Shown here in pieces: positions 51,688 to 60,737 of a DNA stretch of 64,000 nucleotides. Both the position numbers and the translations under genes were made by a program. Numbering within the stretch: position 1 is the first letter of the stretch; each line of letters begins with the position of its first letter. The notes beneath the pieces were generated by a model. That model had not been told where the DNA came from, did no database searches, and worked only from the letters and a program-made list of their open reading frames with translations. The DNA is taken from contig PHCS01000002.1 in NCBI GenBank assembly GCA_002840845.1, positions 1 through 64,000 on the forward strand, read 5' to 3'. The stretch is from Betaproteobacteria bacterium HGW-Betaproteobacteria-14. Lineage in GTDB: Bacteria > Pseudomonadota > Gammaproteobacteria > Burkholderiales > Rhodocyclaceae.

Positions 51688-52821
51688 ATGCCACCCATCG
51701 TCATCGTCGGCAGCGGACTGGCGGGCTGGACCGTCGTGCGCGAGTTGCGCAAGCTTGATCGCACCGTCCCCATCTCCCTGGTGACGGCCGACGACGGCGA
51801 CTTCTACGCGAAGCCGATGCTTTCCAACGCGCTGGCGCAGGACAAGTCCCCTGCCCAGCTCGTCGGCACCGCCGCCGAGGCCATGGCCGCCCAGCAGGGC
51901 GTCACCCTGCTCAGGCAAACGCGCACGCACGGCATCGACCGCGCACGCAAGGCCCTGCTCAGCGACCGGGGTGAAGTGCCCTACTCGCGCCTGGTGCTGG
52001 CCCTCGGCGCCGATCCGATCCGCCTGCCTTTGGCGGGCGAGGCCGCAGATGCCGTGCTGTCGGTAAATGATCTTGCCGACTATGCGCGCTTCCGCGAGGC
52101 GCTGAAAGAAGCACGCGGCGTCGCCATTCTCGGCGCCGGCCTGATCGGCTGCGAATTCGCCAACGACCTGGCCGCGGCGGGACATGCCGTGACGGTGCTC
52201 GACCCGGCGGCCTGGCCGCTCGCCTCGCTCCTGCCGCAGCCTGCCGGCGAAGCCCTCCTCTCTCCGCTGGCAGCGCTCGGTGTAAGCTGGCGGCTCGGCC
52301 GCGCGGTGAAAGCGGTGGATCGGGACGGCAGCGGTTATCGCCTGACGCTGGACAACGGCGACAGGGTTGACGCCGACATGGTCCTCTCCGCCGTCGGCCT
52401 GCGGCCGCGCATCGCCCTCGCCAAGGAAGCCGGCCTGGCGGTGAATCGCGGCATCCTCGCCGACGCCTTATTGCGTACGAGCGATGCCGACATCTTCGCC
52501 CTGGGCGACTGTGCGGAAATCGAAGGACAGGTCCGCCCCTACGTACTGCCCATCATGCACGCCGCGCGCGCGCTGGCGCAGACGCTGTCCGGCACGCCGA
52601 CACCGGTCGCCTTCCCGCCCATGCCGGTGGTCATCAAGACGCCGGCCTGCCCCGTGGCCGTGCAGCCGGTGGCGCGCGATGCGCAAGGGGAATGGGAGAT
52701 CACCGCGGATGCGCGCGGCGTGAAGGGGCTGTTCCGCGACGCCGCTCAACGCCTGAAGGGTTTCGCCCTCACCCAGGCTTACGCCGACGAGCGCGCCGCG
52801 CTGACCAAACAACTCGCCTGA
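51688..52821 (+). CDS. Rubredoxin-NAD(+) reductase
   Basis: This 377-residue flavoprotein has FAD-binding IVIVGSGLAGWTVVRELRK at the N-terminus, NAD-binding VAILGAGLIGCEFANDL in the middle, and DIFALGDCAEIEG near the C-terminus, followed by the small rubredoxin-binding domain. With rubredoxin and rubrerythrin it makes an NADH-driven peroxide reductase chain encoded in electron-flow order. Confidence 0.93.
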   Translation: MPPIVIVGSGLAGWTVVRELRKLDRTVPISLVTADDGDFYAKPMLSNALAQDKSPAQLVGTAAEAMAAQQGVTLLRQTRTHGIDRARKALLSDRGEVPYSRLVLALGADPIRLPLAGEAADAVLSVNDLADYARFREALKEARGVAILGAGLIGCEFANDLAAAGHAVTVLDPAAWPLASLLPQPAGEALLSPLAALGVSWRLGRAVKAVDRDGSGYRLTLDNGDRVDADMVLSAVGLRPRIALAKEAGLAVNRGILADALLRTSDADIFALGDCAEIEGQVRPYVLPIMHAARALAQTLSGTPTPVAFPPMPVVIKTPACPVAVQPVARDAQGEWEITADARGVKGLFRDAAQRLKGFALTQAYADERAALTKQLA

Positions 52822-52874
52822 AAACGAAGTTTCAGTGAAGGCCAAGCCCGCGTGAGCGGGCGTCATGCGAAACC

Positions 52875-52898
52875 AAAGTCAGCCGCCGGAGGACGGCG
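52875..52898 (+). repeat. Dispersed 24-bp motif, copy 17
   Basis: The spacer is GCCGGAGG. It lies between the convergent reductase and phaC genes, just beyond the phaC stop, in the same relation as copy 1 to lapD. Confidence 0.7.
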
Positions 52899-52904
52899 GC
52901 AGCA

Positions 52905-54650
52905 TCAGGTTTCCAGCACGTAGGTGCCCGGCGCCTCGGCCAGCGACGGATGCTTCCGCGTCGCCGCGGGGTAGGCGTCGACCAGCTCGCCCGCCTGCGG
53001 CTTGAGCCAGGCCGTCCAGTCCTCCCACCAGCTGCCGGGCGTGTCCTCGACGCGCTCCAGCCACTGCTCGACGCGGTCGCGGCGGTGTGCGGCGCCGGCG
53101 CGGTAGCTGCGCTTGGGCGGCGTCACCGGCGGATTGACGATGCCGAGGATGTGGCCCGAGGAGGACCGCACGAAGCGCTTATCCGCAGGCACGAAGTTGC
53201 AGATGCGGAAGCACTGGCGCCAGGGCGCGATGTGATCATCCTCGGCGGAAACGGCATATAGCGGCTGGCGGATGCGGCCCAGATCGATGGGCTGGCCGCC
53301 GACGGTGAGCGCATCGCCCTTGATGAGGTTGTTGTGCAGGTATAGCTCGCGCAGGTACCACTCGTGCATCGCAAACGGCATGCGCGTGGTGTCCATGTTC
53401 CAGTAGAGCACATCGAAGGGCGGCGGCGCCTCGCCGTAGAGGTAGCCGTGCACGACGTACTGCCAGATCAGGCTGTTGGAGCGCAGCAGTCTGAAGGCCG
53501 AAGCCATCTCCTTGCCATCGAGGAAACCTTTGCTCTGCATGGCCTGGGTCAGCCAGCGCACGCTGCCCTCGTCGATGAAGACCTCGATGTCGCCCGGCTT
53601 GTGGAAATCGACCAGGGTGGTGAGCAGCGTCCAGTGCGCGACAGGAACCTTCTCCGGCTCGCCGTACTTGCGGTTGGCCCAGGCCATCCAGGTCGACAAC
53701 GCCGTGCCGCCGATGCAGTAGCCGACGGCATGCACCTGCTTCACGCCGGTGAGGCCACGCGCTGCCTCGATGGCCTCCCCCACGCCTTCGATGATGTAGT
53801 CCTCGAAGGTGACGTCGCGCATCTCCGGCGTCGGGTTCTTCCAGCTCGTGATGAAGACCGAGAAGCCCTGGTCGCGCAGGTACTTCACCAGGCTCTTCTT
53901 CGGGTTGAGATCGAGTATGTAGAACTTGTTGATCCACGGCGTGACGATGACGATGGGCATGGCATGCACCTGCGGCGTCGTCGGCGCGTAGTGGATCACC
54001 TCCAGCAGGCGGTTGCGGAACACCACTGCGCCCGGCGTCGTCGCCAGGTTCTTGCCGACGGTGAAGTCCTCCGGCCGCGTCATGCGCACGGTGCCGGCGC
54101 GCAGGTCCTCGAGGAAGTTGTGCATGCCGCGCACCAGGCTCTCGCCGTTGGTCTCGGCGGCCTTCGCCATGGCGACCGGATTGGTGAGCAGAAAATTAGT
54201 CGGCGCCATGGCATTGAGCCACTTGCGCCACCAGAAGGCGGCGCGGCGGCGCTCCTTGCCGGACAGCGCCGGCGTGTCGTAGAGGGCGTCCTGCACGTTG
54301 CGGGTGAGCAGGAGATACCACTCCTTGACGATGTCCCAGGTGGCGGAGTCCTTCCACACCGGGTCGGAGAAACGCGTGTCGTCGGCGTGCGGCAGAATCG
54401 GATCCTCGCCCGGCAGCCCGAGGGCGCGGTTCCAGGCATGCCAGGTGAAAGCCATCAGGTCGCCGGAAAACCTGGCGCCGAGTTCGGCCAGCTCCAGCGG
54501 GTGCGTCATCCAGGCGATCTGGGCGTGGCCGAGCGGCGCCGCCATGCCGAGGGGATCGATGCCGGCCTCGGCGACGTCGTGCAGGGCCTTGAGCGTCGCG
54601 GTGGGACTGGCGACGACGGGGGCATTGTGGTTCTCTTTCTGTCTGGGCAT
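52905..54650 (-). CDS. phaC: Class I poly(3-hydroxyalkanoate) synthase
   Basis: The 581-residue alpha/beta-hydrolase has the lipase-like box GYCIGG with nucleophile Cys312, catalytic Asp in AEDDHIAPW and His in SSGHILGIVNPP. The N-terminal region (HPLELAELGARFSGDLMAFTWHAW) and length fit class I. It polymerises (R)-3-hydroxyacyl-CoA into storage granules. Usual partners phaA and phaB are not adjacent. ATG 54650 has a GAAGGAAG site. Confidence 0.96.
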   Translation of the reverse strand: MPRQKENHNAPVVASPTATLKALHDVAEAGIDPLGMAAPLGHAQIAWMTHPLELAELGARFSGDLMAFTWHAWNRALGLPGEDPILPHADDTRFSDPVWKDSATWDIVKEWYLLLTRNVQDALYDTPALSGKERRRAAFWWRKWLNAMAPTNFLLTNPVAMAKAAETNGESLVRGMHNFLEDLRAGTVRMTRPEDFTVGKNLATTPGAVVFRNRLLEVIHYAPTTPQVHAMPIVIVTPWINKFYILDLNPKKSLVKYLRDQGFSVFITSWKNPTPEMRDVTFEDYIIEGVGEAIEAARGLTGVKQVHAVGYCIGGTALSTWMAWANRKYGEPEKVPVAHWTLLTTLVDFHKPGDIEVFIDEGSVRWLTQAMQSKGFLDGKEMASAFRLLRSNSLIWQYVVHGYLYGEAPPPFDVLYWNMDTTRMPFAMHEWYLRELYLHNNLIKGDALTVGGQPIDLGRIRQPLYAVSAEDDHIAPWRQCFRICNFVPADKRFVRSSSGHILGIVNPPVTPPKRSYRAGAAHRRDRVEQWLERVEDTPGSWWEDWTAWLKPQAGELVDAYPAATRKHPSLAEAPGTYVLET

Positions 54651-54667
54651 GGTAGTTCCCGCTTCCT

Positions 54668-56074
54668 TCAAGACATTTCGACCGTTTCACCCATCTGCGG
54701 CACCCTGACGTTTTTCCATTTCAGGCGCTGCGCCACCTCGGCGGAGAAGATGCGTGCGGTTTCCGCTTCGCCATGGACGATGAAGGTCTGCCGCGGCGGC
54801 TGGCGGAAATGCCCCAGCCATCCAAGCAGGCCAGCCTGGTCGGCGTGTGCCGACAGCCCGCCGATGGTATGGATCGCGGCGCGCACCGGCACGCTCTTGC
54901 CGAACAGGGTGAGGCTTTTCGCGCCCTCGACGAGGCGCCGCCCCTGCGTGCCGGCGGCCTGGAAGCCGGTGATGACAACCGCGCACTCGCGCCGCCCCAG
55001 ATTGTGCAGCAGATGGTACTTGATGCGCCCGGCATCGCACATGCCGCTGGCGGAAATGATCACCAGGCCGCCGCGCACCTGGTTCAGGGCGATCGATTCC
55101 TCGACGTCCTGCACGAAACGAACGTTGACCGCTTCAGGATGGGCACGCTGCCAGGCGATGAGATCGCGCGTGTGCTGGTCGAGCAGATCGGTGTGCTTCA
55201 GCGTGATCTCGGTCGCCGCCATCGACATCGGCGAATCGACCACCACCTGCAGGTTCTTCAGCCGGCCGCGCTGCGCCAGATCGGTCAGCACGAAGATCAC
55301 TTCCTGCGTGCGGCCGACGGAGAAGGCCGGCATGATGACATTCCCGCGCTTGCCGCGAAGGGTGCGCTCGATGGCGCCGACCAGTTCGTCCTCGGTTGCA
55401 TCGAACGGCTTGTGCAGCCGGTTGCCGTAGGTCGATTCGACGAAGAGCGCGTCCGCCGCCTCGATCGGCTGCGGATCGCACAGCACGGGGCGATCGGGCA
55501 TGCCGAGATCGCCGGAAAAAACCAGCTTGCGCGTGTGTCCCGCTTGTTCGACCCAGACCTCGGCGATGGCCGAGCCGAGGATGTGCCCCGCATCGCGCAG
55601 GCACACCTTGACGGCGGCATGCGGCTGGAAAGACTGATCGTACTGCGCGCGGCGGATCTGCTTCAGGCAGGCCTGCGCCTGGGCCACGCTGTAGAGCGGC
55701 GGCCGGGGCTGTCTGCGCCCGCGCTTGCCATGCGAACGCTTGGCCTCCCACTCTGCTTCCTTTTCCTGGATATGGGCCGAATCGAGCAGCATCACGCCGA
55801 GCAGGTCTGCCGTCGCCGCGGTGGCATGCACCGGTCCGCGAAACCCCAGCGCCACGGCACGCGGCAGCAGGCCGGAATGGTCGAGATGGGCATGGGTGAG
55901 GAGAATGAAATCCAGGCTGCGCAAATCGAAGGAAAGCGCCTCCAGATTCTTCGGCCAGGCATCGCGCCCGCCTTGGAACAGGCCGCAGTCGACGAGAAAG
56001 CGCACCTCATCGGTCTCGACCAGGAAACAGGAGCCGGTCACTTCGCCGGCGGCGCCATGAAATGTGATACGCAT
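54668..56074 (-). CDS. MBL-fold beta-CASP ribonuclease/exonuclease-like protein
   Basis: The 468-residue protein has metal ligands HAHLDH (61-66), DAGHILGSA and SGDLG, then a beta-CASP domain (NVIMPAFSVGRTQEVIFVL, ISASGMCDAGR) and a C-terminal RMMBL part with GGLSAHADQAGLLGW and IVHGE. Relatives are CPSF73-like RNA nucleases. In bacteria this subgroup often lies with phosphotransacetylase, phaC and stress genes, with undefined targets. It is divergent from the universal stress gene. Confidence 0.92.
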   Translation of the reverse strand: MRITFHGAAGEVTGSCFLVETDEVRFLVDCGLFQGGRDAWPKNLEALSFDLRSLDFILLTHAHLDHSGLLPRAVALGFRGPVHATAATADLLGVMLLDSAHIQEKEAEWEAKRSHGKRGRRQPRPPLYSVAQAQACLKQIRRAQYDQSFQPHAAVKVCLRDAGHILGSAIAEVWVEQAGHTRKLVFSGDLGMPDRPVLCDPQPIEAADALFVESTYGNRLHKPFDATEDELVGAIERTLRGKRGNVIMPAFSVGRTQEVIFVLTDLAQRGRLKNLQVVVDSPMSMAATEITLKHTDLLDQHTRDLIAWQRAHPEAVNVRFVQDVEESIALNQVRGGLVIISASGMCDAGRIKYHLLHNLGRRECAVVITGFQAAGTQGRRLVEGAKSLTLFGKSVPVRAAIHTIGGLSAHADQAGLLGWLGHFRQPPRQTFIVHGEAETARIFSAEVAQRLKWKNVRVPQMGETVEMS

Positions 56075-56108
56075 GTTACATTCTCTTCCGACAGCAGCGG
56101 TATCATGC

Positions 56109-56149
56109 TTGATCTGCATCAACCGCTATTGGGTTGCGCTTTCTATAAT
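56109..56149 (+). promoter_or_regulatory. Class II FNR-dependent promoter
   Basis: A perfect FNR box, TTGATCTGCATCAA (56109-56122), is followed by a TATAAT -10 element at 56144-56149. The box centre is about 41 bases upstream of the expected start point, the class II activating distance. It drives the universal stress gene and perhaps the hemerythrin gene behind it. Confidence 0.85.
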
Positions 56150-56174
56150 GATTTCTCTCGAAATGGAGGACAGC

Positions 56175-56618
56175 ATGTTCAAGCATATTCTCGTACCCAC
56201 CGACGGCTCCGAACTGTCCGCCGACACAGTGAAAAAGGCAGTGGATTTCGCCCGGGAAATCGGGGCGAAGATCACCTTCTTCTATGCCAAGCCGGACTAT
56301 CCCGTGGCGTTCTACGGCGAAGGCGCCCTGATCGATCCGACCACGCCGGAGAAGTTCGCCGCGATGGCGGACAAGCAGGCGGAGGACATCCTCTCCGCAG
56401 CAAAGAATGCAGCCTCCGCTGCCAGCGTACCATGCACCGGCGCCTCGGCCACCAGCGACGTGCCCTACGAAGCCATCATCAACGCGGCGATGTCCAGCGG
56501 CTGCGACCTCATCTTCATGGCCTCGCACGGCCGGCGCGGCCTGTCCGGCCTGCTGCTCGGCTCGGAAACCCAGAAGGTGCTGACCCATTCCAAGGTACCC
56601 GTGCTGGTCTACCGATAG
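56175..56618 (+). CDS. Universal stress protein, UspA family
   Basis: The 147-residue single domain has HILVPTDGSELS at the start and the ATP-binding signature ASHGRRGLSGLLLGSET at the end, so it probably binds ATP. In Pseudomonas, Anr-controlled Usp proteins aid survival without oxygen. The perfect FNR box upstream suggests the same here. It has a strong GGAGGA site. Confidence 0.95.
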   Translation: MFKHILVPTDGSELSADTVKKAVDFAREIGAKITFFYAKPDYPVAFYGEGALIDPTTPEKFAAMADKQAEDILSAAKNAASAASVPCTGASATSDVPYEAIINAAMSSGCDLIFMASHGRRGLSGLLLGSETQKVLTHSKVPVLVYR

Positions 56619-56632
56619 GGCACGCGTCGCTC

Positions 56633-57226
56633 ATGCTCAATACCGCCCTCACCATCATCCTCGACGAGCACCGCTCGATGGCCGCCGTCACCCACGGCCT
56701 GCGCTTCCTCGTACGCGAAATGCGCGAAAAGGGCACCGAGCCGGACAGCAAGCTGCTCTGGGCGATGCTCTACTACATCGATACCTTCCCGCAGAAACTG
56801 CACCACCCGAAGGAGGAAGCCTATCTGTTCCGCCGCCTGAAAATGCGCACGCGCGTAGCGGACAAGGCCATCATGGAACTCGAGGAGCAGCACCGGGCCG
56901 GCGCCGAGCATGTCAAGGCGTTGGAAATGGCGCTGGGGCGCTACGAAGCGGGCGCGCCCGGCGGCCGCGAGGCCTTCATGGCGGCGGCGGAAACCCTCGC
57001 CGACGAACTCGCGGTGCATATGGCCCTGGAAGAGAATGTCGTCCTTCCCCTCGCCAAGCAGCATCTGCAGGCGGAGGACTGGATCGAAATCGCGCAGGCC
57101 TTCGGCGCGAATGGCGACCCGCGCTTCGGCGCGGAACCCGATCAGGAGTTCCGCTCGCTATTCTCGCGCATCGTCAATCTTGCGCCGCCGCCGATCGGCA
57201 TCGGGCCTCCGCGAACTACTGCCTGA
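56633..57226 (+). CDS. Hemerythrin-like domain protein
   Basis: This 197-residue helical protein has an HHE-type ligand pattern (LDEHRSMAAVTHGLRFL, LHHPKEEAYLF, LEEQHRAGAEHV, HMALEENVVLPLA), more divergent than the hemerythrin at 50273. It starts 14 bases after the stress gene, so it likely shares its FNR-dependent promoter. Role in O2, NO or iron sensing is inferred. Confidence 0.88.
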   Translation: MLNTALTIILDEHRSMAAVTHGLRFLVREMREKGTEPDSKLLWAMLYYIDTFPQKLHHPKEEAYLFRRLKMRTRVADKAIMELEEQHRAGAEHVKALEMALGRYEAGAPGGREAFMAAAETLADELAVHMALEENVVLPLAKQHLQAEDWIEIAQAFGANGDPRFGAEPDQEFRSLFSRIVNLAPPPIGIGPPRTTA

Positions 57227-58286
57227 ATTCCTGTTCAAACGCCCCGCGCACGACATGCCAGCCGCTGGCTTCCATGTCGGGCTCGCCGTACGCGGTGCTG
57301 AATGGCATTTCCAGGGGTTCGCGGTTTCTGAGTGCGCGGGCCAGAACCGCGCTGAACTGGCCGCGCACCTTTGCCTCGTAGGAGGGAATCGCACCGAGGT
57401 GTCCGCTCGCCCATTCGGCAGCGGCCTTGCCCGCCGCCTCGCCGGAGACCACGGCGGGATGGATGCCTGCGCCGGTGAGAGGATGGGCCAGCCCGGCCGC
57501 ATCGCCGGCGAACAGGATATTGCCCCAGGCAAGCTTTTCGCGCAGCCCGCCTACCGGGACGGCCCCGGCGGACTGGCTGAGAATCGTATCGCCCACCAGT
57601 CCGGCTCCGGCTAGCTGCCGATGCAGATCGTCCAGCGCCTCATGGGCGACCTGCTCTTCCATGCCCGTGCCGAGGACGGCATCCTTGCCCGCGGGAATCA
57701 GCCAGCCATAACCGCCAGGATAGCGCCGGGACAACCAGAAATCGACGGTATCCTGCGGCGCATGCAGCGCAACGCGATAGCGTCGGGTAAACATTTTCTT
57801 CAACGAGGGCAGCCCAATCAGGCGCGCCACGGCTGAGGCATGGCCGTCGGCCGCCACCAGGGCGCGGTAATGCACGATGTGCGGGCGTCCATTCTGATTC
57901 AGCGTTGCCTCGCTGTGATCCGCATCCAGTCCGGAAAACACGATGTCGTGGCGCACCTGGGCACCCGAGGCACGCGAGAAATCGATCAGCGCACGATCGA
58001 AGGCATCACGGTTGATGACGCAGCCCGGCAAGAGGCTGTCCGCGCGAGCGCCGTTGCCGTGGTGGCTGCGCGCACCCACGATGCTCTGAATCAATACATG
58101 ATCGGCGCGGGCATGCAAGCCCAGGGGAACGGGAATGAACTCGGGGCAGTTGGCCACGCCGCCGAGGGATTGCCGCCGCTCAACGGCCATTACCCTGGCA
58201 CCCGCCTTTGCCGCAGCCGTAGCAGCTGCGGCGCCGGCCGGGCCCAGCCCGACGACCAGCACATCACACTCGTCCATGCCCGCCAT
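57216..58286 (-). CDS. FAD-dependent oxidoreductase, geranylgeranyl-reductase-like
   Basis: The protein has about 356 residues. The N-terminal FAD site is VLVVGLGPAGAAAATAAAKAGA, the middle is RALVAADGHASAVAR, and the C-terminal FAD contact is FAGDAAGLAHPLTGAGIHPAV. It resembles the group of flavoproteins reducing isoprenoid or lipid double bonds, but the substrate is unknown. Starts at GTG 58319, ATG 58286 or ATG 58277 are possible. The end overlaps the hemerythrin gene by 11 bases in convergent orientation. Confidence 0.85.
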   Translation of the reverse strand: MAGMDECDVLVVGLGPAGAAAATAAAKAGARVMAVERRQSLGGVANCPEFIPVPLGLHARADHVLIQSIVGARSHHGNGARADSLLPGCVINRDAFDRALIDFSRASGAQVRHDIVFSGLDADHSEATLNQNGRPHIVHYRALVAADGHASAVARLIGLPSLKKMFTRRYRVALHAPQDTVDFWLSRRYPGGYGWLIPAGKDAVLGTGMEEQVAHEALDDLHRQLAGAGLVGDTILSQSAGAVPVGGLREKLAWGNILFAGDAAGLAHPLTGAGIHPAVVSGEAAGKAAAEWASGHLGAIPSYEAKVRGQFSAVLARALRNREPLEMPFSTAYGEPDMEASGWHVVRGAFEQEFRQ

Positions 58287-58352
58287 GCCCTCGCGTTCGC
58301 GGAGGTAATCGGCAGCCACGCATGCCCTGCCGTCGTTATTATTATTTGGTCC

Positions 58353-58375
58353 GCGCTCCGAAATCCGGGGAGCGC
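58353..58375. terminator. Hairpin downstream of the cbb3 cluster
   Basis: GCGCTCC-CGAAATCCG-GGAGCGC lies 40 bases past the last gene of the cco cluster. A stretch rich in TTATTATT flanks it. It may end the cco transcript, although the T-rich side faces the other strand. Confidence 0.45.
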
Positions 58376-58415
58376 CAACGTGGCTAGATTGTACCTTGGA
58401 GCGGGAAGGGAAGCA

Positions 58416-58697
58416 CTACTCCTCGGACTTGGGGCAATCCCTGGGACGCTCGCGCTTCGGCAGGGGGCAACTGTTGATCTCGCGCGAGGACCGCTGGATG
58501 AAGCAGGTGAACATGCTGGAAGCGGCGCAAACCGCCCAGAAGGCAAAGAAGCCGATGGAATAGGTCGCGATCCGCGAGAAATTCGCCGGTTCGCCGAACA
58601 GATACAGCTCCTGCGGATCGATCAGGGTGAAAAACACCGCCTCGGCAATGCCCGCCACGACAAAGGACGGCCACAGTATCCAGATCAGCTTTTGCAT
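58416..58697 (-). CDS. Small two-helix membrane protein after fixH
   Basis: This 93-residue protein has two membrane helices (LIWILWPSFVVAGIAEAVFFTLI and IGFFAFWAVCAASSMFTCFI) and a basic C-terminus with cysteine. Similar small proteins follow fixH in betaproteobacterial cco clusters. A part in oxidase assembly is inferred from place only. Confidence 0.75.
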   Translation of the reverse strand: MQKLIWILWPSFVVAGIAEAVFFTLIDPQELYLFGEPANFSRIATYSIGFFAFWAVCAASSMFTCFIQRSSREINSCPLPKRERPRDCPKSEE

Positions 58698-58732
58698 GTC
58701 TCTCTCCGTTTCCTGTCGCAATATTCTTGTAG

Positions 58733-59242
58733 TTATCCGTTCCCCGCCGCCACGAGCAGCGTTTCGGGCGCATCCGGCAACTGCACGCTGCCCGCGAGGC
58801 GCCAGGTACCGGCCTCATCCTCGATTTCCACGTACCAGCGCCCCGGGCCCAGTGGCGGCATATGCCCCGCATAGACGCCCTGCTCACCTGCCAGGACGAG
58901 ATGCTTGTCTTCCCCGCCTCGCGTCGGATGCGCCAGCGTGATCTTCACCTTTGCGGGCAAAATAGCGCCGCTGCGCGAAACCAGGCGCAGTTCGACTTGG
59001 CCGGCGGCAAGCCGCAGGCGGGCCTCCAGGCGCAGTGTTGCAGCCGCGTCATTTCGTGCCAGCACCTGATTTACCGCCAGGCCCTGCTTGTAGTAGTCGT
59101 CCGCCACCAGCCCGTCGTTGGTGGCCACGGCGATCCAGGCGGTCACGATGCCGGCCACCACCACCAGGCCCGGCCCGGCCATGAGGATCCATGGCCAGTG
59201 GTGGCGATACCAGGGGCGACTGTCGCGGTTGGCGGGATTCAT
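58733..59242 (-). CDS. fixH: FixH-family cbb3 oxidase assembly protein
   Basis: The 169-residue protein has one N-terminal helix (WPWILMAGPGLVVVAGIVTAWIAV), the FixH hallmark DDYYKQGLAVNQVL, and a periplasmic beta domain ending GRWYVEIED. It assists cbb3 oxidase biogenesis, probably with copper insertion. The start overlaps the ccoG stop (ATGA). Confidence 0.93.
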   Translation of the reverse strand: MNPANRDSRPWYRHHWPWILMAGPGLVVVAGIVTAWIAVATNDGLVADDYYKQGLAVNQVLARNDAAATLRLEARLRLAAGQVELRLVSRSGAILPAKVKITLAHPTRGGEDKHLVLAGEQGVYAGHMPPLGPGRWYVEIEDEAGTWRLAGSVQLPDAPETLLVAAGNG

Positions 59243-60666
59243 GGCAGCAGGAAACTCGCCTTCTCGCGCACGAAAATATCGTCGTGGCCGAGGGCGCGTA
59301 TTTCGAAGTGAATGCGGTTGGAGCCACGCTTGCCGGCATCCGGTTCGACGCGCACGCGCACGGAGACGGCCTGGGTGGCAGCAGCCGGAATCTCGACGAT
59401 GGGGTCGGTATCGATTTGCAGACCCTTCAGGCCGGTGACGGACAGAGCGAAGCGACGCGGTTCCTCGGCCAGATTCATGATCTGCAGGCGGTAGACATTC
59501 TCGATCAGGCCGCCCTCGACCTCGCGGGTCAATGTGGCGCGGTCGCGGATGACATCCACCTTGAGCGGCTGGCGCAAAGTCAGCCCCACTGCGGCGGCGA
59601 TCACGATGGCAGAGAGAATGGCGCCGTACAGCAGCGTGCGCGGCCGCAGGATGTGGCGCACGATCTGCTTGCGGCCCCAGTGCTCGGCGATGGCGTGTTC
59701 GGTGGAATAACGGATCAGGCCGCGCGGGTAGTCCATCTTGTCCATCACCTGATCGCAGGCGTCGATGCAGGCCGAGCAGCCGATGCATTCGTATTGCAGG
59801 CCGTCGCGGATGTCGATGCCGGTCGGGCAGACCTGCACGCAGATGCCGCAATCGACGCAGTCTCCCTTGCCGGCAGCCCTATGGTCGGCCTTCTTCGAGC
59901 GCGCGCCGCGCGGTTCGCCGCGTTCGGCGTCGTAGGTGACGATGAGGGTGTCGGGATCGAACATGACCCCCTGGAAACGGGCATAGGGGCACATGTACTT
60001 GCACACCTGCTCGCGCATGAAGCCGGCGTTGCCCCAGGTGGCGAAACCGTAGAAGAGAATCCAGAAAGTCTCCCAGGGCCCGAGCTGCCAGCTCATCACC
60101 GATCCCGCCAGGGTTTTGATCGGCGTGAAGTAGCCCACGAAGGTGAAGCCGGTCCACAGCGCAATCGCCGCCCAGACGGCATGCTTCGCCGCCTTGCGGG
60201 ATAGCTTGTGCACGCTCAGCGGCGCAGCGTCGAACTTCATGCGTGCGGCGCGATCGCCCTCAAAGAGCTTCTCCACCCACATGAAGATCTCGGTGTAGAC
60301 GGTTTGCGGGCAGGCGTAGCCGCAGAACAGACGCCCGGCAACGGCCGTGAACAGGAACAATGCGAGTGCGGAAAGGATCAGCAGGACGGCGAGATAGAAC
60401 ACGTCCTGCGGCCAGAACACCAGGCCGAAGATGTAGAACTTGCGCTCGACCAAATCGAAGAGCACGGCCTGGCGGCCATTCCATTCCACCCAGCACAGAC
60501 CGTAGTAGAGCGTCTGCGTGATCCATACGAGTGCCCAGCGCCAGTTGGCAAACACGCCCGTGACGCTGCGCGCATAGATCTTCTTGTGCGCTTCGTAGAG
60601 GGACGACTCCTGGATCGGAATGACCTTGGCTGCGGCTTTCTCCTGCTGGGGGGCGGTCTGCGCCAT
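59239..60666 (-). CDS. ccoG: CcoG/RdxA polyferredoxin, cbb3 oxidase assembly
   Basis: The 475-residue membrane protein has GRLFCGYACPQTVYTEIF, VCKYMCPYARFQ, two ferredoxin 4Fe-4S motifs (CVDCGICVQVCPTGIDIRDGLQYECIGCSACIDAC) seen in part, and a C-terminal immunoglobulin-like domain. CcoG reduces Cu(II) to Cu(I) for oxidase assembly. It follows ccoP after a 71-base gap holding a hairpin. Confidence 0.95.
   Translation of the reverse strand: MAQTAPQQEKAAAKVIPIQESSLYEAHKKIYARSVTGVFANWRWALVWITQTLYYGLCWVEWNGRQAVLFDLVERKFYIFGLVFWPQDVFYLAVLLILSALALFLFTAVAGRLFCGYACPQTVYTEIFMWVEKLFEGDRAARMKFDAAPLSVHKLSRKAAKHAVWAAIALWTGFTFVGYFTPIKTLAGSVMSWQLGPWETFWILFYGFATWGNAGFMREQVCKYMCPYARFQGVMFDPDTLIVTYDAERGEPRGARSKKADHRAAGKGDCVDCGICVQVCPTGIDIRDGLQYECIGCSACIDACDQVMDKMDYPRGLIRYSTEHAIAEHWGRKQIVRHILRPRTLLYGAILSAIVIAAAVGLTLRQPLKVDVIRDRATLTREVEGGLIENVYRLQIMNLAEEPRRFALSVTGLKGLQIDTDPIVEIPAAATQAVSVRVRVEPDAGKRGSNRIHFEIRALGHDDIFVREKASFLLP
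59576..59599 (+). repeat. Dispersed 24-bp motif, copy 18 (inside ccoG)
   Basis: AAAGTCAGCC, spacer CCACTGCG, then GCGGCG (one mismatch). It is antisense and encodes AAAVGLTLRQ at the end of the last membrane helix. Confidence 0.45.
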
Positions 60667-60694
60667 GACTCCGTTCGACGTTGGGAAAAGGATG

Positions 60695-60717
60695 CCCCGG
60701 AAGCGGTGCTTCCGGGG
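60695..60717. terminator. Hairpin between ccoP and ccoG
   Basis: CCCCGGAAGC and GCTTCCGGGG form a perfect 10-bp stem with a 3-nt loop. On the ccoP-to-ccoG strand no T-run follows, so it may process or protect the ccoNOQP message rather than fully stop it. Confidence 0.6.
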
Positions 60718-60737
60718 TCGTTATTGTGACAGCTTTG

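Noticed and set aside
54773-57226. Long plus-strand frame joining the antisense of the MBL gene to the hemerythrin
   Set aside because: Only the last 197 codons encode a real protein. The rest is antisense and passes through a promoter with a perfect FNR box.
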